A DNA stretch of 64,000 bases from Thermocoleostomius sinensis A174. Its GTDB lineage: Bacteria; Cyanobacteriota; Cyanobacteriia; Elainellales; Elainellaceae. Location of the stretch: assembly GCF_026802175.1 (NCBI RefSeq), contig NZ_CP113797.1:1341026-1405025 (forward strand). Direction: 5' to 3'. The notes beneath the pieces are model-generated. The model was not told the DNA's origin, ran no database searches, and saw only the letters and a list, made by a program, of their open reading frames with translations. Both the position numbers and the translations under genes were made by a program. Shown piece by piece: positions 45,943 to 55,645 of the stretch (position 1 is its first letter; every line of letters starts with the position of its first letter).

Positions 45943-48486
45943 TTGATTCAGACCGAAACCCTAGAACTTTTGGAGTGGTCGCGCCTATGTCAGCACCTTG
46001 CGACCTTTGCAGCCACAAAGTTAGGGGCTGCCGCCGCCCGTCAGCTAAGCATTCCAAACACAATTGCTGAGAGTCAGTACCTCCTGCATCAAACACAAGA
46101 GGTTTACCAACTTGAAAGTGAGCTAAGCAGTGGCTTATCGTTTGATGGCATTCACGACATTGGCGATGCGCTGGAACGAGCAGCTCGGCGTGGTGTCTTG
46201 GCTGGAAACGAGCTATTAAACTTAGCAACAACCTTGGCAGGCGCTAGGCAACTGCGGCGCGTCATTGACAATCAACCAGACTTGACGGTACTGAATGCTC
46301 TAGTAGCAGAACTTCGTACCTACCCGGAACTAGAGCAAGAAATTCATCGCTGCATTGACGATCGCGGTCGTGTCACCGATCGGGCTAATCCCAGGCTAGA
46401 AAGCATTCGTGCCCAACTGCGACAAGTTCACGATCGGATTTATGCATCATTACATCGGCTGCTGCAACGTCACTCCAATGCCATTCAAGAATCGGTGATT
46501 ACCCAGCGCAGCGATCGATTTGTGGTTCCGGTGAAAGCCTCCCACAAAGACGTAGTGCCTGGGATTGTCCACGACACCTCGACGAGTGGCATGACGCTCT
46601 ATGTGGAGCCGCAAGCGATCGTAAATTTGGGCAACCAATATCGGCAACTGGTGCGGCAAGAACAGCGCGAAGAAGAAGAAGTTCGTCGCCAACTGACGGA
46701 GCAAGTCGCAGAAGTCCAGTCTGATTTAGAGCGGTTGCTGGCAATTGTCACAACCTTAGATTTAGCCACAGCCCGTGCACGCTATTCACTGTGGCTAGAA
46801 GCGAATCCGCCTCGGTTCATTCACTTTGCTGGGGCTGAAGTGTCTAACACCACAGGTGAGTCTGAGACAACCAGTGAATCGATCGTCCTGCGCCAACTGC
46901 GTCATCCCCTTTTGGTTTGGCAGCAACACCACGAACAAGGCCCAAACGTTGTGCCGATCGATTTGATCATGCAACCGCAAATTCGCGTAGTGGCAATCAC
47001 TGGACCAAACACAGGTGGAAAGACCGTTACCTTGAAAACTTTAGGCTTAGCTGTGCTCATGGCCAAAGTTGGGCTTTTCGTGCCCGCTCGCGAACCCGTC
47101 GAGTTGCCCTGGTTTGATCAAGTCCTCGCTGATATTGGTGACGAGCAATCACTACAACAAAGCTTGTCTACCTTTTCAGGTCACATTCGCCGCATTAGCC
47201 GAATTCTGGAAGCGATTGATACGGGCGATCGGGAATCAGGGGCTAGGGATCAGAGATTGGGGATCGAACCAAGCCAAGCTGATAAACTCTCGTCGCCCCA
47301 CTCTCCACTCCCCACTCCCTTCAACCTGATTCCCTCCAACGCCCTAGTCCTGCTAGATGAAGTTGGAGCCGGAACCGATCCGTCAGAAGGTAGTGCGCTG
47401 GCAATTGCCCTGCTGCAATATCTAGCCGATCACGCACGCTTAACGATCGCCACGACTCACTATGGCGAACTCAAAGCCCTGAAATACCAAGATCCACGCT
47501 TTGAGAATGCCTCGGTGGAATTTGATGACGTTACCCTATCTCCTACCTACCGATTGTTGTGGGGAATTCCAGGGCGATCGAATGCCTTAGCAATTGCTCG
47601 TCGTTTAGGGCTAAAGCCAGAAATTATTGAGCAGGCCCAGCAACAGGTAGGACAAAGTGCGTCTGAAGATGTTAATCAAGTGATTGCGGGGTTAGAGGCT
47701 CAGCGCCGCCAACAGGAGGAAAAAGCTAAAGCAGCCGCAGATTTGGTCAAACAGGCTGAAAAACTCCATCAGGAAGTGGCTCGTAAGGCAGAACTGCTCA
47801 AAGAACGAGAGCGCACCCTTCAGCAACAGCAAGAACAAGCTGTACAGCAAGCAATCGCCACTGCCAAAGCTGAGATTGCTCAAGTAATTCGGCGGCTTCA
47901 ACAAGGACCCGCCACTGCTCAAGATGCCCAACAAGCGACGGAAGCACTTAACCAAATTGCCGAACGACAACTTCCCTCGCGACAACAACCGACAAAGCCG
48001 AAGCCTGGATTTCGTCCTCAAGTGGGCGATCGGGTGCGCATTCCCCGTCTAGGGCAAACAGCAGAAGTGCTGACCGATCCTGATGAAGACGGTGAGTTTA
48101 GTGTGCGGTTCGGACTGATGAAAATGACCGTTTCCTTGGCAGATGTAGAGTCTCTTCAAGGTGAAAAAGCCGAGTTACCCACCAAATCTAAACCTGCTCA
48201 ATCCCCAACCCCTAACCCGCAACCCCCAGCCCCTGCGCCCCACATCCGTACCTCCCGCAATACCATCGATATTCGCGGCAGTCGTGTGGCTGATGCCGAG
48301 GTCGCCCTAGAGCGAGAGATCGCCAAAGCTGATCCCGGACCCCTATGGATCATTCACGGGCACGGCACTGGAAAGCTCAAGCGGGGTGTGCAAGAATTTC
48401 TCAAGCAACATCCTCAAATTTCTCATTTTGAAGCAGCAGAACAAACGGACGGTGGGACCGGTGTTACAGTGGCCTATGTTCAGTGA
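45943..48486 (+). CDS. mutS2: Endonuclease MutS2 (recombination suppressor / ribosome-rescue factor)
   Basis: 847 residues from a TTG start. Core helices come first, then the ATPase with Walker A ITGPNTGGKTVTLKTLGL (about 355-372) and Walker B LVLLDEVGAGTDPSEGSALA, a coiled coil (about 570-660), and a C-terminal Smr nuclease domain (IDIRGSRVADAEVALEREI, IIHGHGTGKLKRGVQ). MutS2 suppresses homologous recombination in some bacteria and splits collided ribosomes in Bacillus. Two repeat-derived insertions are visible: about 37 residues at 428-465, between the switch region and Walker B (47225-47335), and a Pro-rich linker before Smr (48190-48240). Both keep the frame. Confidence 0.95.
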   Translation: MIQTETLELLEWSRLCQHLATFAATKLGAAAARQLSIPNTIAESQYLLHQTQEVYQLESELSSGLSFDGIHDIGDALERAARRGVLAGNELLNLATTLAGARQLRRVIDNQPDLTVLNALVAELRTYPELEQEIHRCIDDRGRVTDRANPRLESIRAQLRQVHDRIYASLHRLLQRHSNAIQESVITQRSDRFVVPVKASHKDVVPGIVHDTSTSGMTLYVEPQAIVNLGNQYRQLVRQEQREEEEVRRQLTEQVAEVQSDLERLLAIVTTLDLATARARYSLWLEANPPRFIHFAGAEVSNTTGESETTSESIVLRQLRHPLLVWQQHHEQGPNVVPIDLIMQPQIRVVAITGPNTGGKTVTLKTLGLAVLMAKVGLFVPAREPVELPWFDQVLADIGDEQSLQQSLSTFSGHIRRISRILEAIDTGDRESGARDQRLGIEPSQADKLSSPHSPLPTPFNLIPSNALVLLDEVGAGTDPSEGSALAIALLQYLADHARLTIATTHYGELKALKYQDPRFENASVEFDDVTLSPTYRLLWGIPGRSNALAIARRLGLKPEIIEQAQQQVGQSASEDVNQVIAGLEAQRRQQEEKAKAAADLVKQAEKLHQEVARKAELLKERERTLQQQQEQAVQQAIATAKAEIAQVIRRLQQGPATAQDAQQATEALNQIAERQLPSRQQPTKPKPGFRPQVGDRVRIPRLGQTAEVLTDPDEDGEFSVRFGLMKMTVSLADVESLQGEKAELPTKSKPAQSPTPNPQPPAPAPHIRTSRNTIDIRGSRVADAEVALEREIAKADPGPLWIIHGHGTGKLKRGVQEFLKQHPQISHFEAAEQTDGGTGVTVAYVQ

Positions 48487-48573
48487 TGTTCAGTATGGTG
48501 TTCAGCATGGTGCGAGGGGTGATTGAATCCGATGGACTCATTCTATGGCTCACCTTAAAAGAGTGATGGAGCT

Positions 48574-49191
48574 TCAATCTTCGCTGGGTTGCTCCTCAAT
48601 TAAACCAATTCCAGATAAAGGACGATAGGTGTATCCCGCTTGTCGTGGAGTTTTCATAATATCTTCCTTGATCGAATCTAGATCGATGTAACGATCGGCT
48701 ACATTGATTAAACTGTCGCTGGTCATCGATCGCAGGCTCACAACCTCAACCCGTACCCCACGATAGCTAACTGCATCCACAGCATAGGCCAGATCGCCAT
48801 CTCCGCTGACCAGAACGGCTGTATCGTAGGAGCCAACGAGTGCCATCATATCTACCGCAATTTCCACATCCAAGTTGGCTTTTTTAGACCCATCGGGTAG
48901 CTGCACCAAGTCCTTGGAAATGACGCGATAGCCATTACGCCGCATCCACAGCAAAAATCCTTGCTGCTTTTCGTTCGTGCGATCAACGCCTGTATAAAAG
49001 AACGATCGCAATAGCCGAGAACCCGCTGTCAATCGACACAGCAACTTGGTATAGTCAATTTCAATTCCTAATTGCAGAGCTGCATAAAAAAGATTAGATC
49101 CGTCAATGAAAATGGCAACTCGTCCTCGGTTCTCTAATACTTGATCCGGCGTAAAAATTGGAGAGTCGGCTTCACTAGGATGGCTAAACAT
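48574..49191 (-). CDS. NYN-domain protein (LabA/DUF88-like)
   Basis: 205 residues. PIN-like NYN fold with acidic residues in AIFIDGSNLFYAALQLG, NLDVEIAVDMMALVGSYD and LVSGDGDLAYAVDAV, which form the metal site of this nuclease-like family. Conserved flanks are GVRVEVVSLRSMTSDSLINV and ADRYIDLDSIKEDI. The family includes LabA, which affects circadian feedback in Synechococcus, but cyanobacteria have several paralogues and this cannot be called LabA itself. ATG start. It lies between mutS2 (convergent) and the shortened metG. Confidence 0.88.
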   Translation of the reverse strand: MFSHPSEADSPIFTPDQVLENRGRVAIFIDGSNLFYAALQLGIEIDYTKLLCRLTAGSRLLRSFFYTGVDRTNEKQQGFLLWMRRNGYRVISKDLVQLPDGSKKANLDVEIAVDMMALVGSYDTAVLVSGDGDLAYAVDAVSYRGVRVEVVSLRSMTSDSLINVADRYIDLDSIKEDIMKTPRQAGYTYRPLSGIGLIEEQPSED

Positions 49192-49313
49192 AATTTTTCA
49201 TACCTCGTTTTTTATTTGAATGGATTAAACAAATGCAACAGAACCATTACTACTCTTAGCGCAAATAAGGAGGGCTAAGGTGCAATAGTCCTCTAGAAAA
49301 TAAAGTGTCCTCT

Positions 49314-50357
49314 TCACTGAGAAGGCACAGGTGGATCAAGGCGTTGAAAAACCGGTTGAGGCTCTCCTAGAATTTGACCACCTGGAAGAATTCCCCAGGT
49401 TGCATGAAGGTGATAAGGAACAAGCGTCCCCACCTCTAGAGTATTAAAGTCAGTTAAGAATCCAAGCTGCTGATATACCGCACTACTGACTTTCGGAATA
49501 ATGGGCGAGAGCAAATAAGCAGATAGCCGTACTGATTCTAGGATAGTGTATAGCACATGTTCCACAGCCGTCTGGTTGCCCTGCTTATAGAGGGACCAAG
49601 GAGCTTGTTCGTCTATAAACTTATTACCCGCTTGCACGAAGCCTAGAACCGCTTCACAGGCTTGGCTAAATGCCAGGTTTTCGTAAGCATCAGCTACAGA
49701 CTTGCCTAGTGTTTCTCCAAGGGATTGCAATCGATTCGTTGCAGAGACTTGGCTCAAGGGAATCCGGGGAACTTGACCCTGGCAGTACTTTTGCACCATC
49801 TTCAAGGTACGATTGAGCAAGTTTCCCAGATCATTCGCCAAATCAGCATTGAGGATGTTAATGAAGCGTGCTTCGTTGAAATCACTGGCCCGACCGAATT
49901 CTATTTCCTTTAAAAAGTAGTAGCGAACCGCATCAGAACCGTAGCGATCGACTAGATCATAGGGGTCAATCACATTCCCTAGGCTTTTGCCCATCTTTTG
50001 CCCGTCCTTGGTTAAAAATCCATGGCCAAATACTTGACCTGGAACAGGCAACCTAGCCGATTGAATGTTTAGTCTACTCCAAAGAACTTCAAATTCTTGT
50101 ACTACTAAATCGCAGTGCTCTTGAGGTGTTCGCCCTGCTTCTAATGCCGTTCGCTGAATTTTTTGACCATGTTCGTCTGTTCCGGTCATCATCCGCACCT
50201 GCTTTCCCCGAAGTCGGTAATACCGAGCAAGCACATCGGCTGCGATCGTCGTATAGGCACTACCAATATGCGGAGAGGCATTGACATAGTAAAGCGGCGT
50301 TGTGATGGCAAACGTATTGTGAATGGATGCATCTTGTTCGATCGGATTAAAACTCAT
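49314..50357 (-). CDS. metG: Methionyl-tRNA synthetase with an in-frame internal deletion
   Basis: 347 residues, against about 510-540 for cyanobacterial MetRS. The N-terminus is normal (TTPLYYVNASPHIGSAYTTI, with HIGS as the HIGH motif; MMTGTDEHGQKI). After SRLNIQ (residue 99) the sequence jumps to SARLPVPGQVFGHGFLTKDG, skipping about 165-170 residues. The missing part holds the connective-peptide domain with its zinc knuckle and the WFDA region. KMGKS (the KMSKS loop) and the anticodon-binding domain (WSLYKQGN, LLSPIIPKVSSAVYQQLG) follow normally. No stop or frameshift is present. It could be a degenerate paralogue, a specialised protein or an assembly artefact. Charging activity is doubtful. 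Confidence 0.85.
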   Translation of the reverse strand: MSFNPIEQDASIHNTFAITTPLYYVNASPHIGSAYTTIAADVLARYYRLRGKQVRMMTGTDEHGQKIQRTALEAGRTPQEHCDLVVQEFEVLWSRLNIQSARLPVPGQVFGHGFLTKDGQKMGKSLGNVIDPYDLVDRYGSDAVRYYFLKEIEFGRASDFNEARFINILNADLANDLGNLLNRTLKMVQKYCQGQVPRIPLSQVSATNRLQSLGETLGKSVADAYENLAFSQACEAVLGFVQAGNKFIDEQAPWSLYKQGNQTAVEHVLYTILESVRLSAYLLSPIIPKVSSAVYQQLGFLTDFNTLEVGTLVPYHLHATWGILPGGQILGEPQPVFQRLDPPVPSQ

Positions 50358-51555
50358 GAATTCGCTAGCAAGCCACTTTTAAGATACGAACAACTATACT
50401 CGAAGCTGGAATAATTAAACCTTCAGGGTTTTGTTGAAAATTGCTCCTATTTTCAATAATCAACAATTTCATCGCAACAAAAAGATAGCATATTTATAAA
50501 AGTCAATAAATTTTGATTTTTGGTAATTTTTTCTAAATAAATCTTGAATAATTAGCGGTTAAATTTGACAGTAATCTAATTGGATTGTTCTATTACGTGC
50601 TTCAAAAAAGAATTAAAACGATTCTCTATAATCTAGCTCTTAGTAGGTAATATGAAAGTTCAGGCTAGATTTTCTAGCGCCGCACTTTTACAACTATTGA
50701 TAACATTTGATAACATCAAAATCTTTTAGAGGTTGTTTGACAAGTATGAAGGATGGCTTAAACTACCCTCTCCTGTAGGAGCGGAAACCGAATACTTGTT
50801 CCACTTTTCTTGTGGAAGCAGGGGTTGGACGATGAGGGCATAAAATTTGCGACGTTTCAAATATTCTCTTAGTTCAAATCAACTAATTAACTAATTAAAT
50901 ACAATATTGGCTGATAATTAATCTCTTCAAAATTAATATGGGATTAACAGGAAAACGTTACCATTCTGTATCGTTTTATTTGTGACTGATCTAAAAATAA
51001 GCTAGAACTCAATAAGTATTTAGTATAGTTCAAAACTAGCTCAAAGGTTTCAGGCTGCTGAGGTTTGTCTTTAATATCTTAAGCTTTGAAAATAAATTTA
51101 TGGCAGTACATGAAGATGATTAAAATAGGGTCGTGTCTCCAGTCCATTCATTTCAGGTGGCAATCTAAAGTTATCCCAATCAACCTGATTGACTGATAAC
51201 TCTTTGCCCCTTCATCCTCTACCTCTTCTCCTAAATGAGGCGACGAAACAGAGGGATATAGGGTGAAGGGAATCGAGTAAAGTGACCAATCGCTTTCCAA
51301 CTACCAGGAGAAACCGCGCAGAAGCGCTTTGAATCGAAAAATTTAGAAGCAGCCTGTTTAAAAACTGATCGCAGGTTCAGTGAAGCAATCTCTTGATCCG
51401 CCAGATCATTGAATTAGGTAATTAGACTTAGATGTTGCCAAAAATCTAAACAATTGCAACACCAAATCTGGCTGGAGGCAGAGGCTGAATGAAGGTCTCC
51501 GGAATGTAAAATAATATTAACAAAATTAAACAGAGGTAATCCAAGAGCCGGTTTG
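50358..51555. other. 1.2-kb AT-rich gene-free region
   Basis: No supported gene on either strand. It is much more AT-rich than its neighbours up to about 51120. A dispersed repeat lies at about 50768-50842 (ctctcctgtaggagcgg ... gaagcaggggttggacgatg), matching the repeat in the methylase remnant. A second repeat-like stretch lies at about 51215-51270. It must contain promoters for metG and for the acyltransferase. Confidence 0.45.
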
Positions 51556-52275
51556 ATGCCTAGCCCGTTATTGATTTCTCAACAGTTACTGACGCTGATG
51601 GGAACTCGTCTATTCGTTCACCATCAAGATCGCGTCCCTAGTGATAGCGCTATTTTAGTCGTTAGCAATCACCGTAGCTTCATGGATGCACCGCTGCTAA
51701 TGGCAGCGATCGATCGCTCAATTCGGTTTGCTTGTCACCACTACATGGGACAAGTTCCAGTGTTACGTGAGTTTGTGACTCGGTTAGGATGTTTTCCGTT
51801 GGATGCTCCTGATCAACGCCAGCAAATGTTTTTTCATCAAGCCACTCAACTTCTGCAAACCCGTCAAGCCGTTGGGGTTTTCCCAGAAGGCGCGCAGCCA
51901 ATGGTGCAATTAACCCGCCCAGATGATGTGGGCGACTTTCAGCGCGGTTTTGCACACCTAGCGTTGCGGGCTCCCATTACCGATCTGGCTATTCTTCCTG
52001 TAGCCATTGCTTCTCATGCTGAATCTACCACTTCACCCTTTCCGTTAAAGCTTCTGAGTTGGTTTGATCCGTCTGAGCCATTGTTCAACCAGGCTGGTTG
52101 GCATCCGATGGTAGTCTATGAGCATGTTGATGTGCTGATAGGTCGGCCAATTTGGATCACAGATACACAGCGTCAACGTTATCGGGGTAAACAAGCCCGA
52201 ACAGTGGTCTCAAATTTAACCTCTCGCTGTCAAACCGAAATTGACTATCTGCTTCGCCATAGTTTTAGCGCATGA
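51556..52275 (+). CDS. PlsC-type lysophospholipid acyltransferase family protein
   Basis: 239 residues from the ATG at 51556. The family motifs are NHRSFMDAP (NHxxxxD catalytic), FPLDAPDQRQQM and FPEGAQP (glycerol-phosphate binding), with LAILPVAI near the end. It transfers a fatty acyl group to an acceptor. Its stop overlaps the start of the following alpha/beta hydrolase by ATGA. The pairing suggests an acceptor other than the general phospholipid pathway, for example phytol, quinol or diacylglycerol. That is inference from the resemblance of the pair to plant phytyl ester synthases and to the Synechocystis slr2103 acyltransferase. Confidence 0.88.
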   Translation: MPSPLLISQQLLTLMGTRLFVHHQDRVPSDSAILVVSNHRSFMDAPLLMAAIDRSIRFACHHYMGQVPVLREFVTRLGCFPLDAPDQRQQMFFHQATQLLQTRQAVGVFPEGAQPMVQLTRPDDVGDFQRGFAHLALRAPITDLAILPVAIASHAESTTSPFPLKLLSWFDPSEPLFNQAGWHPMVVYEHVDVLIGRPIWITDTQRQRYRGKQARTVVSNLTSRCQTEIDYLLRHSFSA

Positions 52276-53093
52276 CCGACGTTGTAGAGTATCCCTATTT
52301 CCGTACTCCTAGACCCACTAATCCTAATGCACCCCTATTTATCTATCTGCCCGGTATGGACGGCACGGGGCTGTTGCTCGATCGCCAACTTGCCGGGCTA
52401 GAGAAAGGATTTGACATTCGCTGCCTCTCCATTTCATTGAACGATCTCAGTAGTTGGGAGGTTTTAACAGAACAAGTAGTGAATTTGGTGAGAGTTGAAC
52501 TACAACGCGAGTTGCAACAGTCAGTCTATCTCTGTGGAGAGTCGTTTGGCGGTTGTTTAGCCCTGAAGGTGATCACCCGTGCCCCAGAGTTGTTCAAGCG
52601 ATTTGTACTGATTAACCCTGCTTCCTCGTTTCAACGGTTTCCCTGGATGTATTGGGGATCTTTGCTGGTTCAACCGTTTCCTGAACCAATTCATCGGCTT
52701 TCTTGTCTATCGTTTCTGCCGTTTTTGGCGGCCCTTAATCGCATTACGCCAGACAACCGCCGCGCGCTGCTGGATGCGATGATCTCGGTTTCCCAGGAGA
52801 CATCGGTTTGGCGACTGTCACTGTTGCGTGAGTTTCAAATTGGGGAAGCAGAACTGCGACAGATTACCCAACCAACCCTAGTGATTGCCAGTGGTAGCGA
52901 TCGGCTTCTACCCTCAATCTTAGAGGCCGATCGGTTAGTTCAGTTAATGCCAAATGCTCGCAAACATGTGCTTCCCTACAGTGGACACGCTTGCTTGTTA
53001 GAGGCAGACATCGATCTCTATGAAATTATGCAATCGGAAGGGTTCTTACCAGAACGACAGCCCGAACTAGAAGAATCGATCGTCAGTGGCTAA
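52272..53093 (+). CDS. Alpha/beta hydrolase resembling the N-terminal half of plant phytyl ester synthase
   Basis: 273 residues. APLFIYLPGMDGTGLLLDRQ is the oxyanion strand-loop, LCGESFGGCLALKV the nucleophile elbow with the catalytic Ser, LVIASGSDRLLPS carries the Asp and YSGHACLLEAD the His. LPGxDGTG and GESFGGCLAL are shared with the esterase/lipase/thioesterase domain of plant PES1/PES2. It is translationally coupled to the acyltransferase through an ATGA overlap, so the two proteins probably work on the same lipid. Soluble; no signal peptide. Confidence 0.88.
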   Translation: MTDVVEYPYFRTPRPTNPNAPLFIYLPGMDGTGLLLDRQLAGLEKGFDIRCLSISLNDLSSWEVLTEQVVNLVRVELQRELQQSVYLCGESFGGCLALKVITRAPELFKRFVLINPASSFQRFPWMYWGSLLVQPFPEPIHRLSCLSFLPFLAALNRITPDNRRALLDAMISVSQETSVWRLSLLREFQIGEAELRQITQPTLVIASGSDRLLPSILEADRLVQLMPNARKHVLPYSGHACLLEADIDLYEIMQSEGFLPERQPELEESIVSG

Positions 53094-53127
53094 GAAAAAA
53101 TTGCCCCAGCTTTACTCCAAATCAACT

Positions 53128-54078
53128 CTACACGAATTCCGCAAACCGATCGGTCGCCTCTAGCAACGCCTCACGGATACCTGGTTCCGTCATGGAATGT
53201 CCCGCATCCGGCACCACAACCAAGGTTGCCTCTGGTAGTTTCTGAGACAGTTCCCAAGCCGAAATCATAGGGCAGACTACATCATATCGTCCTTGCACGA
53301 TCACAGTTGGTAAGTGGCGAATCCGATCGCAATTTCTCAACAGTTGATCGTCTGTATCAAAAAAACCCCGATTGACAAAATAGTGACACTCAATCCGAGC
53401 AAAGGCATCAGCAAACTGACTTTCGCTAAATTTTGCAGTCAACCCCGGATCAGGAATCAGCTTGCTGGTACTAGCCTCCCAAATTGACCACGCTTGTGCC
53501 GCCGTGGCCCGAACTGATGCATCCGAACTAGTTAGCCGTCGATAATAAGCAGCTATTAAGTCGGTCTGCTCACTCAGAGGAATAGGCTTCAGGTAGGCTT
53601 CCCAAGCATCAGGGAAAATATAGCTTGCGCCTTCTTGATAGAACCATTGCAGTTCCTTTTGTCGCAGCAAAAAGATGCCTCGCAAAATCAGCCCCGTACA
53701 GGAGCATGGATACGTTTGACTGTAGGACAGTGCCAATGTGCTGCCCCAACTACCGCCAAAAATCAGCCAGCGATCGATCCCTAGGTGTGATCGCAGTTTC
53801 TCGATGTCCTCAACTAAGTCCCAGGTGGTATTTTCGCGTAGCTCGGCATGAGGACGACTTTGACCACAGCCCCGTTGATCAAACAAAATTACTCGCCAAA
53901 TGGAGGGGTTAAAATACTGACGATAACTAGGATCAATACCACCACCTGGCCCGCCATGCAAAAATACAACTGGCTTGCCAGTGGGATTGCCAACTTGTTC
54001 AAAATAGATGGTATGGAGCGCAGAAACGGGTAAGGTTCCTGTATAGTAAGGCTCGATCGGTGGATAAAGTTCTCGCAT
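53128..54078 (-). CDS. pip: Prolyl aminopeptidase (proline iminopeptidase)
   Basis: 316 residues, family S33 alpha/beta hydrolase that removes N-terminal proline from peptides. The opening YTGTLPVSALHTIYFEQVGN and VVFLHGGPGGGIDPSYRQYF are diagnostic. The catalytic Ser is in IFGGSWGSTLALSY, the Asp in VIVQGRYDVVCP and the His in VPDAGHSM. FDQRGCGQSRPH is also typical. ATG start. Convergent with the preceding hydrolase gene. No operon partner. Confidence 0.95.
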   Translation of the reverse strand: MRELYPPIEPYYTGTLPVSALHTIYFEQVGNPTGKPVVFLHGGPGGGIDPSYRQYFNPSIWRVILFDQRGCGQSRPHAELRENTTWDLVEDIEKLRSHLGIDRWLIFGGSWGSTLALSYSQTYPCSCTGLILRGIFLLRQKELQWFYQEGASYIFPDAWEAYLKPIPLSEQTDLIAAYYRRLTSSDASVRATAAQAWSIWEASTSKLIPDPGLTAKFSESQFADAFARIECHYFVNRGFFDTDDQLLRNCDRIRHLPTVIVQGRYDVVCPMISAWELSQKLPEATLVVVPDAGHSMTEPGIREALLEATDRFAEFV

Positions 54079-54271
54079 AGCCCTTGTACCGCTTCAATCA
54101 GCTTTTCTTAGCCCAAGCTAGTTAAACACTACATTAAGGCTAGCCAGGCTTGGCTTACTACGCTGCTGTTGATTGGCTTAATGAATAGAGTTGGTCTTAT
54201 CAAGCTGCTTGACGGGTTTCATTTGAGATTCTTCAACTATAGAATCGATCTAGTTAGAAAATTGATGGATT

Positions 54272-54709
54272 ATGACGTTAGCGTTCGATTTAGTGACAAG
54301 CTTTAAACCAGGGCAAATTCTGTATCTGGAGCACCAGGATAGTCGATTATATGCTGAGGTAATCCAGTTGGTTTGCGATCGTAACCTCTGCTGGGTTCGT
54401 CCCATTGCCCTACTCACTTCCGCTACAGCTAAGCCATTCAATCAATCTATCCAGCCGTCCAGCCACTATCCAACGCTCCCGTCCCTTACCATCCATGACC
54501 TGCGTCAAGGAGCAGACTTACTTTGTCCACCGTCTCTATGGCGAGTAGCGCTTGATACAGAGGTAATTCCCCTGCTGGCCCAGCTAGAAACGCTAGACCC
54601 GCAAACCTCGTCACATTTCGTCGGTTTAGGAGAAAATCGGCTTGCCCACTCCCAATTGCGGGAGTTTATTGGCTATCTTTGGCAAGCTAACCCAGAAGTT
54701 TTTGATTAG
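54272..54709 (+). CDS. Conserved cyanobacterial hypothetical protein
   Basis: 145 residues. The N-terminal half looks like a small beta barrel (FKPGQILYLEHQDSRLYAEV, LCWVRPIALL) and the C-terminal half is helical (DLRQGADLLCPPSLWRVALD, LREFIGYLWQANPEVF). I believe it belongs to an uncharacterised family restricted to cyanobacteria, but I cannot name a function. ATG start. Monocistronic. Confidence 0.75.
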   Translation: MTLAFDLVTSFKPGQILYLEHQDSRLYAEVIQLVCDRNLCWVRPIALLTSATAKPFNQSIQPSSHYPTLPSLTIHDLRQGADLLCPPSLWRVALDTEVIPLLAQLETLDPQTSSHFVGLGENRLAHSQLREFIGYLWQANPEVFD

Positions 54710-54834
54710 AGCGAGTATCTGCACCCTCTGCACCCTGATATTGTCGATTTCGCTCTTCTATCGCTTCTGTGGCTTTGATTGCCTAAAATTCCTCCTCTAG
54801 CTTTTGTCCACTGTTACCAGAAAGATTTCCAACC

Positions 54835-55029
54835 TTAGGGGCTAGGAACTAGACGAATTCGTCCTGCATCCATTTCTGCCATCAATAGCTCTAATGCCTC
54901 ATAGTCTGCATCAGAGATATACCCTAGTCGAGTCAGTTCGTAGTTAATTTCGTTTTCAATGTCTGGCGTAAGCTGCTTAATGTGCAACGCTTTGGCAACC
55001 AGTTGACGAATAACGTGAGTAGTTTTCAT
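54835..55029 (-). CDS. Small conserved hypothetical protein
   Basis: 64 residues from the ATG at 55029 (MKTTHVIRQLVAKALHIKQL); the frame extends 18 codons upstream with unlikely sequence. The protein is helical and acidic (TPDIENEINYELTRLGYISD, ADYEALELLMAEMDAGRI). This helix-rich layout is seen in small cyanobacterial proteins of unknown role. No ribosome site is obvious. Confidence is moderate because of the balanced composition and helical pattern. Confidence 0.55.
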   Translation of the reverse strand: MKTTHVIRQLVAKALHIKQLTPDIENEINYELTRLGYISDADYEALELLMAEMDAGRIRLVPSP

Positions 55030-55636
55030 GACAGGATGACAATATAGTCGTGTAGAGGGGCACTTTAGTATGCATCGGTTCAATTCTGAGCCAGATATAT
55101 AAGGTGTGCCGATGATCTAATCCTTAGCTTCAAGTGATTTTAGTCACGTTCCTGATATCTAGCTCATAACGCTATATCCACGGTTCCCAAACAATTTAAA
55201 CCACTTTTAGTAGTTGGATGGGATGGTTTAAACCCCGCCCTCAGGAGGGATTTCCGTATATCCTTCTGTACTGTTACCCATTCGTCAAGCCCTTTTGTTT
55301 AGGTTAACTTTTGCTAAGTTACGCGGAATTGCTTGAAACAGTCTTGTAGGTAGATGCACAAGACTTCTGGAAACTCACTCAAGCCAAGTGATTCTCGTGT
55401 CGTATCTATTAAGGGAAAAATTGGCTTATTAGGAAGAAAATTGTATTTTTGTACACATCAACGCAAAAATACTTACAGAAAACTTTAAATAATGTCGGGT
55501 AGTTGATTAAGATTCAGCAAAATATTGCTGGTTCAGTGGTTCGTCTTCAAATGCAGAAGCTATCGTCTGTACATTCTCATCAGACGCATTCCTTCAATCC
55601 TTTAGCTTCGTTAGTTCGCTATTTGTCTAAATAGGA
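55030..55636. other. Intergenic region before the STAS gene
   Basis: About 600 bp without a supported gene. A short hairpin-prone segment (CCGCCCTCAGGAGGGAT) lies at about 55233-55251. The 200 bp nearest the STAS gene are AT-rich and probably hold its promoter. No RNA gene was recognised. Confidence 0.35.
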
Positions 55637-55645
55637 ATGGAAAAC

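Noticed and set aside
47225-47335. Intein or mobile insertion in MutS2
   Set aside because: The insert is only about 37 residues, low complexity and repeat-like, with no splicing motifs.
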